Positions 55,914-64,000 of a stretch of 64,000 nt of DNA are shown in pieces. The DNA is taken from contig CAVSJF010000004.1 of NCBI GenBank assembly GCA_963728155.1, positions 372,001 through 436,000 of the forward strand. Reading direction: 5' to 3'. The notes below the pieces were generated by a model. That model worked only from the letters and a program-made list of their open reading frames with translations, had not been told where the DNA came from and made no database searches. The position numbers and the translations under genes were made by a program. Position 1 is the first letter of the stretch. Each line of letters opens with the position of its first letter. The DNA comes from JACVRW01 sp963728155 (lineage in GTDB: Bacteria > Actinomycetota > Thermoleophilia > Solirubrobacterales > Thermoleophilaceae).

Positions 55914-56406
55914 CTAGGCGTGCGCGGTCCCGGCGGCGACGGCCACCAGGAAGAGCCCCAGCAGGAAGGCCCAGAGGGCGATCCGGTCGGGGTGAGCGAT
56001 CTGCGCGTCGACCACCGAGCGCCGGCGCCGTCGCCGGCGTCGGCTGTCCCGTGATCGTGATCGTGCGCCGTTCGCGTGCGAGCTCGGGCGGGTCGATCGC
56101 GCGCTGGAAGCGGGGCTCGCTGGGCGCGCTTTCGGGCTCGACCAGCTGGAGTGCCGGCCTGCCCGCCGTCGGGCTGTCGCTCGCCTGGGTGCTGCGAGCG
56201 AAGCGGCCGCTGGGGCGGGACTCGGGGGCGGCGGGGGCCTCAGTGCGGACGGCGTCGTCGGCCGCGGGGGAGGCGGCCTCCTCGGCACGACCCACTTCCT
56301 CGCGCCGCTCGGCGGCCTCGATCTTCTGCTCCCACTGGAGGAGCACCGCTTCCCGGCTCATTTCGTTGTCATCCGCCCGCAAGGCGCGGGCACCGGCTGA
56401 ATGCAT
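55914..56406 (-). CDS. Small membrane-anchored protein behind a c-di-AMP riboswitch, frameshifted
   Basis: About 163 residues. N-terminal coiled stretch (AVLLQWEQKIEAAERREEVG), a long Ala/Pro/Ser-rich disordered region, then, after an extra base near 56035, basic residues and the C-terminal helix HPDRIALWAFLLGLFLVAVA. This tail pattern (DRIALWAFLLGLFL) is characteristic of a conserved hypothetical protein I associate with Thermoleophilia-type genomes. ATG at 56406 with GAGAGAG 4 nt upstream. Its c-di-AMP leader implies a role in wall or osmotic homeostasis. Function unknown. Confidence 0.65.
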
Positions 56407-56424
56407 CGGCTCTCTCTCTGTGTA

Positions 56425-56548
56425 CCTGCGGGGTTAGCTGACGGGCTCGCGCTGAGAAAGTTGCGCTACGCGGAAGTCACCGCGATTCGCCCCCGGCCTG
56501 GTCGGCCATCTGGTTCCCCCGCGCCCCGCTGCCAAGCGGAGCTTCGGC
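56425..56548 (-). ncRNA. c-di-AMP (ydaO-yuaA) riboswitch upstream of a small membrane-protein gene
   Basis: Minus strand: CTCCGCTTGGCAGCGGGG, then GGGGGAACCAGATGGCC, CCGGGGGCGAATCGCGG, CTTTCTCAGCGCGAGCCCG and TCAGCTAACCCCGCAGGTAC. The invariant GGGGGAACCA, the GCGAAT segment and the terminal GAGCCCG-TCAGCTAACC-CGCAGG match the ydaO family and match the element at 44001-44120 almost word for word in the 3' third. It ends about 20 nt before the ATG. Confidence 0.92.
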
Positions 56549-56597
56549 TGGATGGACGCGGCCATGCTACCAGCAGACACGAAGCGTCGGACGGAAA

Positions 56598-56620
56598 AAA
56601 CCCCGCAGAGAGCGGGGTTT
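56598..56620 (-). terminator. Rho-independent terminator of the cytochrome c gene
   Basis: On the minus strand AAACCCCGC-TCTCT-GCGGGG TTT followed by TTT gives a 9-bp stem with a six-T run, 48 nt after the cytochrome stop. One of the few classic intrinsic terminators in this window. Confidence 0.88.
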
Positions 56621-56667
56621 ACGTATTACGTTCGGACCATGTGGCGGGGGGCCCGGAGCCACCCGAG

Positions 56668-57165
56668 CTACTGGCCCGCCACCCGAGCGACGTAGTTGGC
56701 CACGTCATGCGCGTCCTGGCCCTGGAGCAGGTTCGCGGGCATCCTGTCCTGGCCCGTCCCGCCGTTCTTGATCGCGTTGCGCACGCGCTTCGCGTCGAGC
56801 TGACCGAGCTCGTCGAGGTCGGGGCCGGTCACGCCCTCGGCCTGCACCGCGTCCAGGTTGTGGCAGCTCTTGCAGGTGCTCATGAAGAGCTCCTTGCCGC
56901 GCTCGTCGGCCTTGCTCGCCTCCTCCGTGCGCAGCGGCCCCACTCCGCCCTCGGACTCGCCCCGCGAGGCGATCACCACGGCCGGCACCGCCACGCCGAG
57001 CGCCAGATAGAGGAGGACGATCACGGCCGGGAAGGCCCGCCCGCCGCGGGTCAGGTAGGCCTGGCGCGCGCCGCCCGGGCCGCCGGAGAAGGCGAGGAAG
57101 ATCACGCCGATCCCGAGCACCACGAAGGGCGCGATTACGAGCAGTACTTCCATGAAGATCGGCAC
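56668..57165 (-). CDS. Membrane-anchored c-type cytochrome
   Basis: 165 residues. Two hydrophobic helices (LLVIAPFVVLGIGVIFLAF and AVIVLLYLALGVAVPAVVIA), then a single haem domain: STCKSCHNLDAVQAEGVTGP (CxxCH) and RMPANLLQGQDAHDVANYVA with the axial Met. Like subunits that feed electrons to terminal oxidases; the anchor keeps it at the outer face. Start is GTG at 57165 or ATG at 57153. It is followed by a strong terminator, so it is probably transcribed alone. Confidence 0.9.
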   Translation of the reverse strand: MPIFMEVLLVIAPFVVLGIGVIFLAFSGGPGGARQAYLTRGGRAFPAVIVLLYLALGVAVPAVVIASRGESEGGVGPLRTEEASKADERGKELFMSTCKSCHNLDAVQAEGVTGPDLDELGQLDAKRVRNAIKNGGTGQDRMPANLLQGQDAHDVANYVARVAGQ

Positions 57166-57257
57166 TCTACCGGCCGTGCTCGATGGCGCGCGGCGGTGCG
57201 CTGGCGCTCGCGCTCAGGATGGCGCAACGGCACTGAGCGCGGGCGCTCTGCGGGGGC

Positions 57258-57701
57258 TCAGGCCGCCTCGGCGGCCGCCCGCCGGGCGCCCTTCCAGCTT
57301 CCGTAGGCGGCAAACACCTCGCCCAGCCCGGGCAGGCTGCTGTCGTCGGAGGCGCGCTGCTGGTAGTCGACCATCAGCAGGCGCTCCGGGCGCTGGCCGG
57401 CCTCCTCGGCCACCCGGCGGATCGCGAGCCGCACGTCGTCCTTGGTGGAGGCCGGATGTCGCCGCCCGACGCGCTTGGCCTCGTGGGCGAACACGCCGGC
57501 CGCGCTGCCACGCGCGCCGGGCTCGGCCGACGGTGTGGGACGGGCGCGGCCCGCGCCCACCAGCAGCCGGCAGTGCGGGCACCGAAGGGGCTTGCGTGGC
57601 CAGCCGATCCCCACCTCGCGCTCGATGAGCAGGTGGCAGTGCGGGCAGTAGGCGTCGCCCGCCGGATCGCCCCGCTTGCGTCTGATCGATGGGGAGCGCA
57701 C
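57258..57701 (-). CDS. Zinc-ribbon protein with homing-endonuclease-associated-repeat-like C-terminus
   Basis: 147 residues. Two CPHC knuckles (YCPHCHLLIE and RCPHCRLLVG) form a probable zinc ribbon at residues 18-45. The C-terminal half (VRLAIRRVAEEAGQRPERLL then SLPGLGEVFAAYGSWKGARR) resembles the short helical repeat 'FGSWnaAleaAG' found beside homing endonucleases and in small DNA-binding proteins. No nuclease motif. A DNA-binding role is inferred. Confidence 0.6.
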   Translation of the reverse strand: MRSPSIRRKRGDPAGDAYCPHCHLLIEREVGIGWPRKPLRCPHCRLLVGAGRARPTPSAEPGARGSAAGVFAHEAKRVGRRHPASTKDDVRLAIRRVAEEAGQRPERLLMVDYQQRASDDSSLPGLGEVFAAYGSWKGARRAAAEAA

Positions 57702-57761
57702 CTCTTTCCTTTTTTCCTACCGCGAAACAGAAAGGCCGGGCGAACGGGCGAGGACGCAATA

Positions 57762-57787
57762 GAGAGGGCCCCGATCGGGGCCCTCTC
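57762..57787 (-). terminator. Perfect 26-bp palindrome, rnpB terminator
   Basis: GAGAGGGCCCCG-ATCG-style perfect palindrome: GAGAGGGCCCCGA paired with TCGGGGCCCTCTC, immediately after the rnpB 3' end. The following minus-strand bases are TATTGCG, a weak U-tract. Confidence 0.75.
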
Positions 57788-57788
57788 C

Positions 57789-58156
57789 GTAGCTGACCTG
57801 TAAGCCGGATCTTGTCTTGTGCAGTCATCCATCTCACCCTCTCGGGTGGGGCCTCGCGGCCCTGCGGCCTACCTGGAGCTCGGCGGGCAGCGTCAGCGCT
57901 CCTGCTTGGCCTTGCACCGGGCGGGGTTTGCCTGGCCGCCGCGTCACCGCGACGCCGGTGCGCTCTTACCGCACCTTTTCACCCTTACCGGCTTCGGGCT
58001 CACGTGTGGCCCGAAACGTAGGCGGTGTGTTTCTGTGGCACTTTCCCGCGGGTTTCCCCGGGTCGGCTTCCCGACCGCCCTGCCCTTTGGTGTCCGGACT
58101 TTCCTCGAGGGACCGGTTGTCTCTCCGGCCTCCCCGCGACTGCTCGGTCAGCCCGT
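57789..58156 (-). ncRNA. rnpB: RNase P RNA, class A
   Basis: Minus strand begins GGGCTGACCGAGCAGTCGC, contains the invariant GAGGAAAGTCCGGACACC and ends AAGATCCGGCTTACAGGTCAGC. The 5' GCTGACC pairs with 3' GGTCAGC to form P1. Length about 365 nt is normal for type A. It cleaves the 5' leader of tRNA precursors. All protein-like frames over this span are therefore spurious. Confidence 0.95.
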
Positions 58157-58188
58157 CAATTGTAGGGCGGAGAAAGCCATGTGTCGTC

Positions 58189-58407
58189 CTACGCGAGCAC
58201 CGAACCACAGCCGCCACAGCGTGCCGCGGCGCCCTCCGCCCGCATCGTCCCGGCACATACCGGGCACTCGGCCGCTCCATGGCGCTGCGTGCCGCACCGG
58301 GCGCGCTCCAGGCGCTCTTCGAGGGTGACCCTCGGGCGGCCGAACCGGCGGTCGGCCTCCGGCCGGGCCGAGAGTCGCGGCGGCGGCTCGAGCAGCGCCG
58401 GACTCAC
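58189..58407 (-). CDS. Small zinc-ribbon protein coupled to lexA
   Basis: 72 residues from a GTG overlapping the lexA stop (GTGA). A Pro/Arg-rich first half includes LEERLERARCGTQRHG; the end ECPVCAGTMRAEGAAARCGG CGS has two Cys knuckles. It probably binds zinc. Coupling to lexA suggests joint SOS expression; no function is recognised. Confidence 0.6.
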   Translation of the reverse strand: MSPALLEPPPRLSARPEADRRFGRPRVTLEERLERARCGTQRHGAAECPVCAGTMRAEGAAARCGGCGSVLA

Positions 58408-59018
58408 GTGACCCTCCGGCAGACCCCGACCACCCGGCCGAGCACCTTCACGTCACGCGTGAGGATCGGCTCGAGACTGTCGTTCTCCGGCTGCAGGCGC
58501 ACGTGCTCCTTCTCGCGGAAGAAGCGTTTGACGGTCGCGTCGTCGCCCACCAGCGCCACCACGATCTGGCCGTTCTTGGCCGTGTCCTGCTTGCGCACGA
58601 TCACGTGGTCGCCCTCGAGTATGCCGGCGTTGATCATCGAGTCCCCCTTGACCTTGAGCACGAACTCGCCCTCCTCGCCGCCGGCGATCTCGGGAACCGA
58701 CACGTACTCCTCGATGTTCTCGTCAGCCAACACCGGCGAGCCCGCCGCGACCTGGCCGACCAGCGGGAGCCCTGCCGGCATGACCGCGTCGCGCGCCTTG
58801 TCCACCAGCACCTCCAGCGCGCGGGGCTTGGTGGGGTCGCGCTTGAGCACGCCGAGCTTCTCCAGGTTGGCCAGGTGCGCGTGCACCGTCGACGAGGAGG
58901 TGAGGCCGATGGCCTTCCCGATGTCGCGCACGGTCGGCGGATAGCCGTGCTCGCTCCCGTATCGCTTGACGAACTCGAATATCTCCTGCTGGCGCTTTGT
59001 CAGGTTCAGCTCGACCAT
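58404..59018 (-). CDS. lexA: LexA repressor
   Basis: 204 residues. N-terminal winged helix LTKRQQEIFEFVKRYGSEHG and TVRDIGKAIGLTSSSTVHAH recognises SOS boxes. The peptidase half has the Ala-Gly cleavage site in GQVAAGSPV (near residue 91), the nucleophile Ser in VKGDSMINAG (near 126) and the general-base Lys in ATVKRFF (near 162). Activated RecA triggers self-cleavage and SOS induction. A perfect SOS box lies 39 nt upstream, so it represses itself. Confidence 0.97.
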   Translation of the reverse strand: MVELNLTKRQQEIFEFVKRYGSEHGYPPTVRDIGKAIGLTSSSTVHAHLANLEKLGVLKRDPTKPRALEVLVDKARDAVMPAGLPLVGQVAAGSPVLADENIEEYVSVPEIAGGEEGEFVLKVKGDSMINAGILEGDHVIVRKQDTAKNGQIVVALVGDDATVKRFFREKEHVRLQPENDSLEPILTRDVKVLGRVVGVCRRVT

Positions 59019-59056
59019 TCAAACTCCCTTCTCGACCAGCGTCTCGTTGCCGTATC

Positions 59057-59070
59057 CGAACATGTGTTCG
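59057..59070 (-). promoter_or_regulatory. SOS box (LexA operator)
   Basis: CGAAC-ATGT-GTTCG, a perfect 14-bp match to the actinobacterial/Bacillus-type SOS consensus CGAAC-N4-GTTCG, centred 45 nt before the lexA start. Confidence 0.95.
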
Positions 59071-59116
59071 CAGACTAGGCTACCGATCGGACGGCACCTA
59101 TACTCAGCCGTTCCGC

Positions 59117-59202
<86 letters not shown>

Positions 59203-59253
59203 CTGAACGGCTGAAGACGGCCGCTGTCGAGAGTTCCGAGATACTGGTCGGCG

Positions 59254-60828
59254 ATGTCGTCGCAGGCGGGTACGGGAAACTCGAGAGTCGGCATCCTCCT
59301 GGCGATGGCGATGTTCGTCTTCGTCATCGACACGTCGCTCATGAACGTCTCGATCTCCGCGGTGGTCGAGGACCTCGACACGACCGTCAGCGGGGTCCAG
59401 TCGGCGGTCGCCCTGGAGGCGCTGGTTTCGGCCGCCTTCATCCTGATCGGCAGCAAGCTCGGCGACCTGTTCGGCCGCAAGCGGGCGTACGTCATCGGCC
59501 TGGTCCTCTACGCCGTCGGCGCGATCGCGATGGTGTTCGCCCAGGGTCTGGCCGCGATCATCGTCTTCTGGGCGGTCATCGGCGGCCTCGGCGCCTCGCT
59601 CTATCTCCCCGCGATGCAGTCCCTCATCCACGGCAACTTCGAGGGGAAGATGCGGGCCAAGGTGTATCGCGATGATCGGCGCCGCGGGCGCCATCGCCGC
59701 GGCGATCGGCCCGCTGCTCGGGGGCGTCTTGACCACGCTGCTCTCATGGCGTGTCGGCTTCGTGCTCGAGGCGGTGATCATCGCCGGCGTGCTGTTGGGC
59801 AGCGGGCTGATCCGCGAGGTGCCCTACACCGGCGACCGGAGCGTCGACGTCGTCGGCTCGGTGCTCTCCGTCCTGGGGATGTCGCTCCTGGTGCTCGGCG
59901 TCCTGGCCTGGCAGGAGGGCGGCGAGTCGGTGGCCGCGCTACTCGTCGCGGGGGCGGTCTTCTCGGTCGCGCTCGTGTGGTGGCTGCTCCGCCGCAAGCG
60001 CGAGGGCAAGGCGACGCTGTTCGACCCGGAGCTCTTCAAGCCTCCAAGCTCTTCAGCTTCGGGATCACCCAGAGCGTCCTGCAGCAGATCGCGCTCGGCG
60101 GCCTGCTGATCGCGCTGCCCATCTACCTGCAGCTCGACCTCGGATACAACGCGCTGCAGGCCGGGCTCTCGCTTGCGCCGCTCTCGCTGACGATGTTCTT
60201 CATCGCGCTGCTCGCGGGCAGGCGAGCCGGGAAGCGGCGTCCGAGCAGCCTCATCCGCGCCGGGTTCGCGCTGCTCGGCCTGGGCGTCCTCGTGATGATC
60301 CCGATCGTCCCGCGCGTCGACACGAGCCTGTACCTCGTGATCCCGCTATGTTCTGCGGCGCGGGACTGGGCCTCCTGGTGTCGCAGCTCAACAACTACAC
60401 GCTGGCGCCGATCTCGGAGGAGCGGGTCGGTGAGGCCGCCGGGGTCAATTCGGCGATCTCGTCCTTCGGCCTGTCGGTGGGCCTCGCGTTCGCCGGCGCG
60501 ATCCTGCTCGCGGCGCTCTCGATCGCGTTCACGAACAAGTCCGACGCGAGCGACGTCCTGCCGCCGCCGAGAAGGAACAGGTCGCGCAGGTCCTGGAGGA
60601 CGACGCCGAGGTGATGAGCGACGCGGGGCTGGAGGAGCAGCTCGCCAGCCAGCCGCCGGAGATCCGGGAGGAGATCCTGCGCATCAACGAGGACGCGCGG
60701 CCCCAGGCACTTCAGATCGCCTGCCGTTCCGCTGCTCGCCGCCGTCTCGGCTTCTTCTTCTCGTTCCGGATGATGCGCCTGCCGGATCCGGCGCCACCAA
60801 GGCCGCCGAGGGCGCGGCTCTCGGCTGA
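59254..60828 (+). CDS. MFS multidrug exporter (DHA2/EmrB-QacA type), frameshifted
   Basis: About 525 residues with up to fourteen helices. Motif A-like GSKLGDLFGRKRAYVIGLVL, early acidic VFVIDTSLMNVSISAV, motif C-like GAAGAIAAAIGPLLGGVLT, and the late LGLLVSQLNNYTLAPISEER and GEAAGVNSAISSFGLSVGL. A C-terminal cytoplasmic tail contains LEEQLASQPPEIREEILRIN. At least five single-base errors, including some deletions (near 59672, 60045, 60347, 60570, 60718). It exports small toxic compounds with protons. Substrate unknown. Confidence 0.88.
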   Translation: MSSQAGTGNSRVGILLAMAMFVFVIDTSLMNVSISAVVEDLDTTVSGVQSAVALEALVSAAFILIGSKLGDLFGRKRAYVIGLVLYAVGAIAMVFAQGLAAIIVFWAVIGGLGASLYLPAMQSLIHGNFEGKMRAKVYRDDRRRGRHRRGDRPAARGRLDHAALMACRLRARGGDHRRRAVGQRADPRGALHRRPERRRRRLGALRPGDVAPGARRPGLAGGRRVGGRATRRGGGLLGRARVVAAPPQARGQGDAVRPGALQASKLFSFGITQSVLQQIALGGLLIALPIYLQLDLGYNALQAGLSLAPLSLTMFFIALLAGRRAGKRRPSSLIRAGFALLGLGVLVMIPIVPRVDTSLYLVIPLCSAARDWASWCRSSTTTRWRRSRRSGSVRPPGSIRRSRPSACRWASRSPARSCSRRSRSRSRTSPTRATSCRRREGTGRAGPGGRRRGDERRGAGGAARQPAAGDPGGDPAHQRGRAAPGTSDRLPFRCSPPSRLLLLVPDDAPAGSGATKAAEGAALG

Positions 60829-60852
60829 CCCGCGCGACCTGTCCTGCCCTGC

Positions 60853-62424
60853 TCAGTCCGAATCGGCGGCCAGCCAGGCCTTCGCGTCGGTCAGATCGCT
60901 GACCCGAAATCCCTTCGCCTTGCCCGGCAGCAGGAAGGACAGCGCGCTCAGCGCCGGGCGCATCCAGTCCTCGTCGCTGACCACGGCGACGCGATCAAAC
61001 GACTGGGCGTGTCGCGCGCGAAACTCGGTGTCGGCCTTCATGGCATCGCCCTCGACCTCGCGTGTTCCCGGGCCCAGCAGGTAGAGCAGCCGCACCTTGC
61101 GCCCCTGGGCGATCTCGGCGCCGAGCACCGGTTCGACCGTGTCCTCCCAGTCATCGTCTTCGACCTCACCGACCGCCTCGAAGCCGATCGTCCCGACCGG
61201 CATGTCCGTCATCTGGCGCAACATCAGCATGGCCTCCAGTTCGTCGTGCGATGGGGTGATCTTGGCGGAAACAGAAGTACGGCGAGTTTCCGTCAGGAAC
61301 TTGGGGCCGTCGAGCCCTGAATCAGCCGGTCCGGCGGGCTTGGGTCCTGGCTGTTCGAGTGCGTTGTAGACGGCCCAGCCGACGGCGACCATCGGGACGG
61401 CGAGGAACGCCCCGACGATGCCGAGCAGCTGGCTGCCGACGATCACCGACGTGAGCGTGACGATCGGGTGCAGGTTGACCGTCTTCTGGTAGACGAGCGG
61501 GGTGACGAACATGCTGTCGAGCTGCTGCGCGACCAGGATCACGACGGCCATCGCCACGCGCGGCGCCGGTGCCGACGGCGGCGAGCGTGACCAGGACGAT
61601 GACCGCCCCCGAGACCCAGGCGCCGAGGATCGGGATGAAGAGCGTCACGAAGCTCAGCAGCGCGAGCGTGCCGACGTGCGGGGTGCCGATCACCAGCATG
61701 CCGAGCGTGATCACCGTGGTGTCGATCAGCGCGACGAGCGCGATGCCGCGGATGTAGCCGGTGGCGGCGTTCCAGGCGGCGGCGCCCGCGCCGGCCACGC
61801 GGTCGCGACGCCCGGCGCCGAAGCGGTCCTTGATCCAGCTCCAGATCGCGTCGCCGCCGGTGAGCGATGTAGAGCAGGAAGACGAACATCAGCAGGGCGC
61901 CGCTGACCAGCTGTGCGGCGAACGAGAGGCCGCCGAGCACGCCGGTCAGGACGCCGCCGGCGGCGTCCTTGGCGGCCGGCAGGATGCCCTTGAGGAAGTC
62001 GCGGATCGCGGCCTCGTGCTGCTTGGACCCAGTCGTTGTTGTCCCGCAGCCAGACGACGATCTCGTCGGCGCCCTCGCTGATGTCCTCGCCGACGCCGCC
62101 CAGATTGCCGAACAGCGCGTCGGCGAACACCCACGCCAGCCCCGCCGCGATGACCAGGACGCCGACCAGGCTCGCCGCGATCGCGAGCCCACGGGAGACG
62201 CCCCGGCCCGTCGCCCAGCCGATCAGCGGCAGCAGCTGGGTGCTGATGAGCGCCGCGACGATCAGCGGGACGGTCGCCGCCCGCGCGTACCAGATCGCCC
62301 CGCCGACGAGGAGCACGCCGGCGGTGATCAGCAGCGCCTTGGCGCTCCAGCTGGCCATCGCGCTGCCGGCTGCAGCACGGGGCGGGACCTCTGCCGACAT
62401 GGCGCGTGCTTCGACGGTTCGCAT
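60853..62424 (-). CDS. AI-2E/PerM-family permease fused to a C-terminal SpoIIAA-like domain, frameshifted in the N-terminal half
   Basis: About 525 residues. PerM part: LLVGGAIWYARAATVPLIVA, STQLLPLIGWATGRGVSRGL, then the signature LSFVTLFIPILGAWVSGAV and QQLDSMFVTPLVYQKTVNLH-PIVTLTSVIVGSQLLG. After VYNALEQPGPKP the same unbroken frame continues 160 residues into IGFEAVGEVEDDDWEDTVEP, VRLLYLLGPGTREVEGDAMK and FDRVAVVSDEDWMRPALSAL, which matches the SpoIIAA-like (STAS-related) fold. Three insertions near 62037, 61865 and 61562 are all in the permease part. ATG 62424 has AAGGA 5 nt upstream. Confidence 0.85.
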
Positions 62425-62482
62425 CACCGTCCTTCATGAAGCCGCCTCGGCCGTGGCGACTGGGCACCCCGCCTGAGCGCCG

Positions 62483-63969
62483 TCAGCGAACCCAGCGCAT
62501 GGCATTGAGCGGTATGCAGCTGGGCGTCTCGCGCTCCACTCCAAGCGCGGCCCATTGGCGGCCGGCGGTCACGGTGCTCTCCAGCATGATCTTGGTCGAT
62601 CCCGACACATCGACCACATACATGCCGTAGGTCTGCATGGCCTTTGCGATGACCAGGGCGGCGCGGCCGCAGCCCCGCGCTCGCAACTCGCCCCGGCTCA
62701 GGCCGGGGTTGAGCTGCAGCCTGGCGCCCTCGGGCAGGGAGTTGGGATCGGAGCTGTTGCCGTCGGACTTGGAGGCCGGGTAGACGTACCGCGACGACGG
62801 ATAGTCGCTGTCGTTGGGGCCCCCGAACGCAAAGGCCAGCGCGTGGTCGATCCTCCCCTGGCGAATCTCGAAGGGCCTCACGAGCCCTGAGAAGTAGGTC
62901 ACGCCCGCTCCGCGCGATCCGAAGGCCTGGCCGCCGCTGCCGCGCGGCGGCACGCCGTCCCAGAACACGTTGTAGTGGTAGCCGTTGGTGGCGCTCCACG
63001 ACCCGGAGCCGCTTCGGTTCAGGCGCCAGAAGCCCCACTCGTCGCCGGTCTCGGGATTGACGATCACGAGCTGCGAGTCCGAGCCGTCCGCCGGGCGGAA
63101 GTTGTCGGCGATGGGAACGCGCACCGCCGGGTCATCGGTGAGAAAGCGCAGCGACGAGTCGCGGGTCCCGCTGCCGCGCACGTCGGAGAACACCCCGCTC
63201 AGTGCCACCGTGCGCACGGGCGTGTTGCCGTCGACCACGAAGACGGGATAGGTGTACTGCGACGGGTCGCCCGTGATCTCCCGCGGCCCTCCGATCGCGG
63301 CCACTCCGGCCGCGGACCGGGGATGCACGTTCGGGTTGGGCCCGATGGGGGTGTTCCAGGGCGAGTTGTCGGAGTACGGCCGGCGCCCGAAGCCCACGCC
63401 GGGGCTCGGTGCGGGCGCGGGGCGCGGTGGACTCGACCCGGATCACCAGCCGCGGCGCACGGCCGCGACCGCCATTGCCGCTGACGAGCCTCAGCAGCCG
63501 GGCGCTCTGGGGCAGCAGGGCGAGGGCCGTCGCGCGCCCACGGCGCACGAAACGATTCACGTCGAGGTCGACCCACCCGCGCCCGGCGCTGGCCGGGAGC
63601 TGCAACCGGTCGGAGCCGGGCACCAGCGTGGCATGCGGCCGGCCCAGGCGCCGAGCCCAGTTGCGAACGGGCCGCCCCACGGCCGCCCCGGCGGCGGCAC
63701 CGCTCAGCTTGAAGACGCGCAGGCGAGCGCTGAGCACCCGCCCCGGTGGCAGGCGCGGCCCGCGGAACCGCAGGTAGGCGCCCCAGCGGCGCGGCCCGCC
63801 GATGCGCAGCACGTCCGCGCCCGTGGCCTGCGCGCCGGACGCCGCGCTCGAGACATCGAGCGTGGGGTGTCGCACGACGCGGGTGTCAGCCGCCGCCGGC
63901 CCGGCCGCCGCCAACACGGCGACGCAGCAGCAGCAGAATGGACCAGCGGTAGGTGGTTGGACGCGTCAC
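62483..63969 (-). CDS. Large exported protein with N-terminal DNRLRE-like domain, frameshifted
   Basis: About 494 residues. A GTG start and, after an extra base near 63922, a signal peptide (WSILLLLCVAVLAAAGPAA). Residues 30-185 (ADVLRIGGPRRWGAYLRFRG, ARLRVFKLSGAAAGA, GWVDLDVNRFVRRGRATALA) fit the DNRLRE jelly-roll family of secreted carbohydrate-associated proteins. After another frameshift near 63410 the C-terminal 305 residues (YSDNSPWNTPIGPNPNVHPR, NPETGDEWGFWRLNRSGSGS, GYHYNVFWDGVPPRGSGGQ) form a domain I do not recognise, with Trp/Asn/Gly-rich, lectin- or lyase-like composition. A partner of the surface polysaccharide is plausible. Confidence 0.7.
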
Positions 63970-64000
63970 AGGCAGTGATGGTTTCGCGAGAGAGGGCCGA

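Noticed and set aside
57812..58944. Long plus-strand open frames, up to 375 codons
   Set aside because: They lie over the RNase P RNA and antisense to lexA and its partner; both of those are unmistakable.

Overview
High-GC DNA (around 70 %) that looks actinobacterial, most probably of the Thermoleophilia/Solirubrobacterales type. This rests on a CGAAC-N4-GTTCG SOS box in front of lexA, a class A RNase P RNA, GTP-type PEP carboxykinase, two ydaO-type (c-di-AMP) leader RNAs of which one precedes an NlpC/P60-like hydrolase, frequent GTG/TTG starts and 1-8 nt gene overlaps. The taxonomic placement is inference. The consensus carries many single-base frameshifts, mostly +1 insertions. They hit obvious housekeeping genes such as glutamine synthetase, PEP carboxykinase and asparagine synthase, so I read them as assembly or sequencing errors and report each such gene as one CDS.

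Layout. 1-6.4 kb: divergent CoA-transferase and TPP enzyme, a FUSC-type membrane protein, aldehyde dehydrogenase, a winged-helix protein and a methyltransferase. 6.6-14.2 kb: a tightly overlapping minus-strand block (NadE-like ATP-pyrophosphatase, AsnB-type amidotransferase, acyl carrier protein, acyl-AMP ligase) beside a GNAT-fold protein coupled to PEP carboxykinase. 14.3-35.2 kb: a surface polysaccharide locus with a class E-like sortase, two O-antigen ligase/Wzy-type proteins, three paralogous secreted parallel beta-helix proteins (one behind a c-di-GMP-I riboswitch), glycosyltransferases, a flippase, a CelD/FemAB-like acyltransferase, an LPFTG surface protein, a Wzz/BY-kinase, a LegB-like 4,6-dehydratase, an initiating sugar transferase, a nucleotidyltransferase and a DegT aminotransferase; a polysaccharide deacetylase follows. 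35.2-43.4 kb: CoA-ester metabolism with a MaoC hydratase, a malyl-CoA/beta-methylmalyl-CoA lyase-type enzyme, an ADP-forming acyl-CoA ligase pair with a small ferredoxin-like protein, an SCP2-like protein and an acyl-CoA dehydrogenase. 43.4-56.6 kb: c-di-AMP riboswitch and NlpC/P60 protein, a large membrane protein divergent from a TetR regulator with an operator-like repeat between them, an acyl-CoA synthetase, a thioredoxin-fold protein, an M28 peptidase, an MMPL transporter, glutamine synthetase, an HxlR/carboxymuconolactone-decarboxylase pair with a perfect palindrome, and a second c-di-AMP riboswitch. 56.6-64 kb: cytochrome c, zinc-ribbon proteins, rnpB, lexA with SOS box, tRNA-Leu(GAG), an MFS exporter, an AI-2E-type permease fused to a SpoIIAA-like domain, and a large exported protein.

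How it fits together. The centre of the window is a cell-envelope glycan factory: nucleotide-sugar synthesis, lipid-carrier loading, chain growth, flipping, ligation, length control, and secreted beta-helix proteins that may trim or epimerise the product. The c-di-GMP riboswitch suggests that part of it answers to a second messenger, while c-di-AMP leaders control a wall hydrolase and a small membrane protein. The most unusual pieces are the beta-helix trio with its leader RNAs, the AsnB/NadE/ACP/ligase block next to the glycan genes, the permease-SpoIIAA fusion, and the sortase in the same locus as a matching LPFTG protein.
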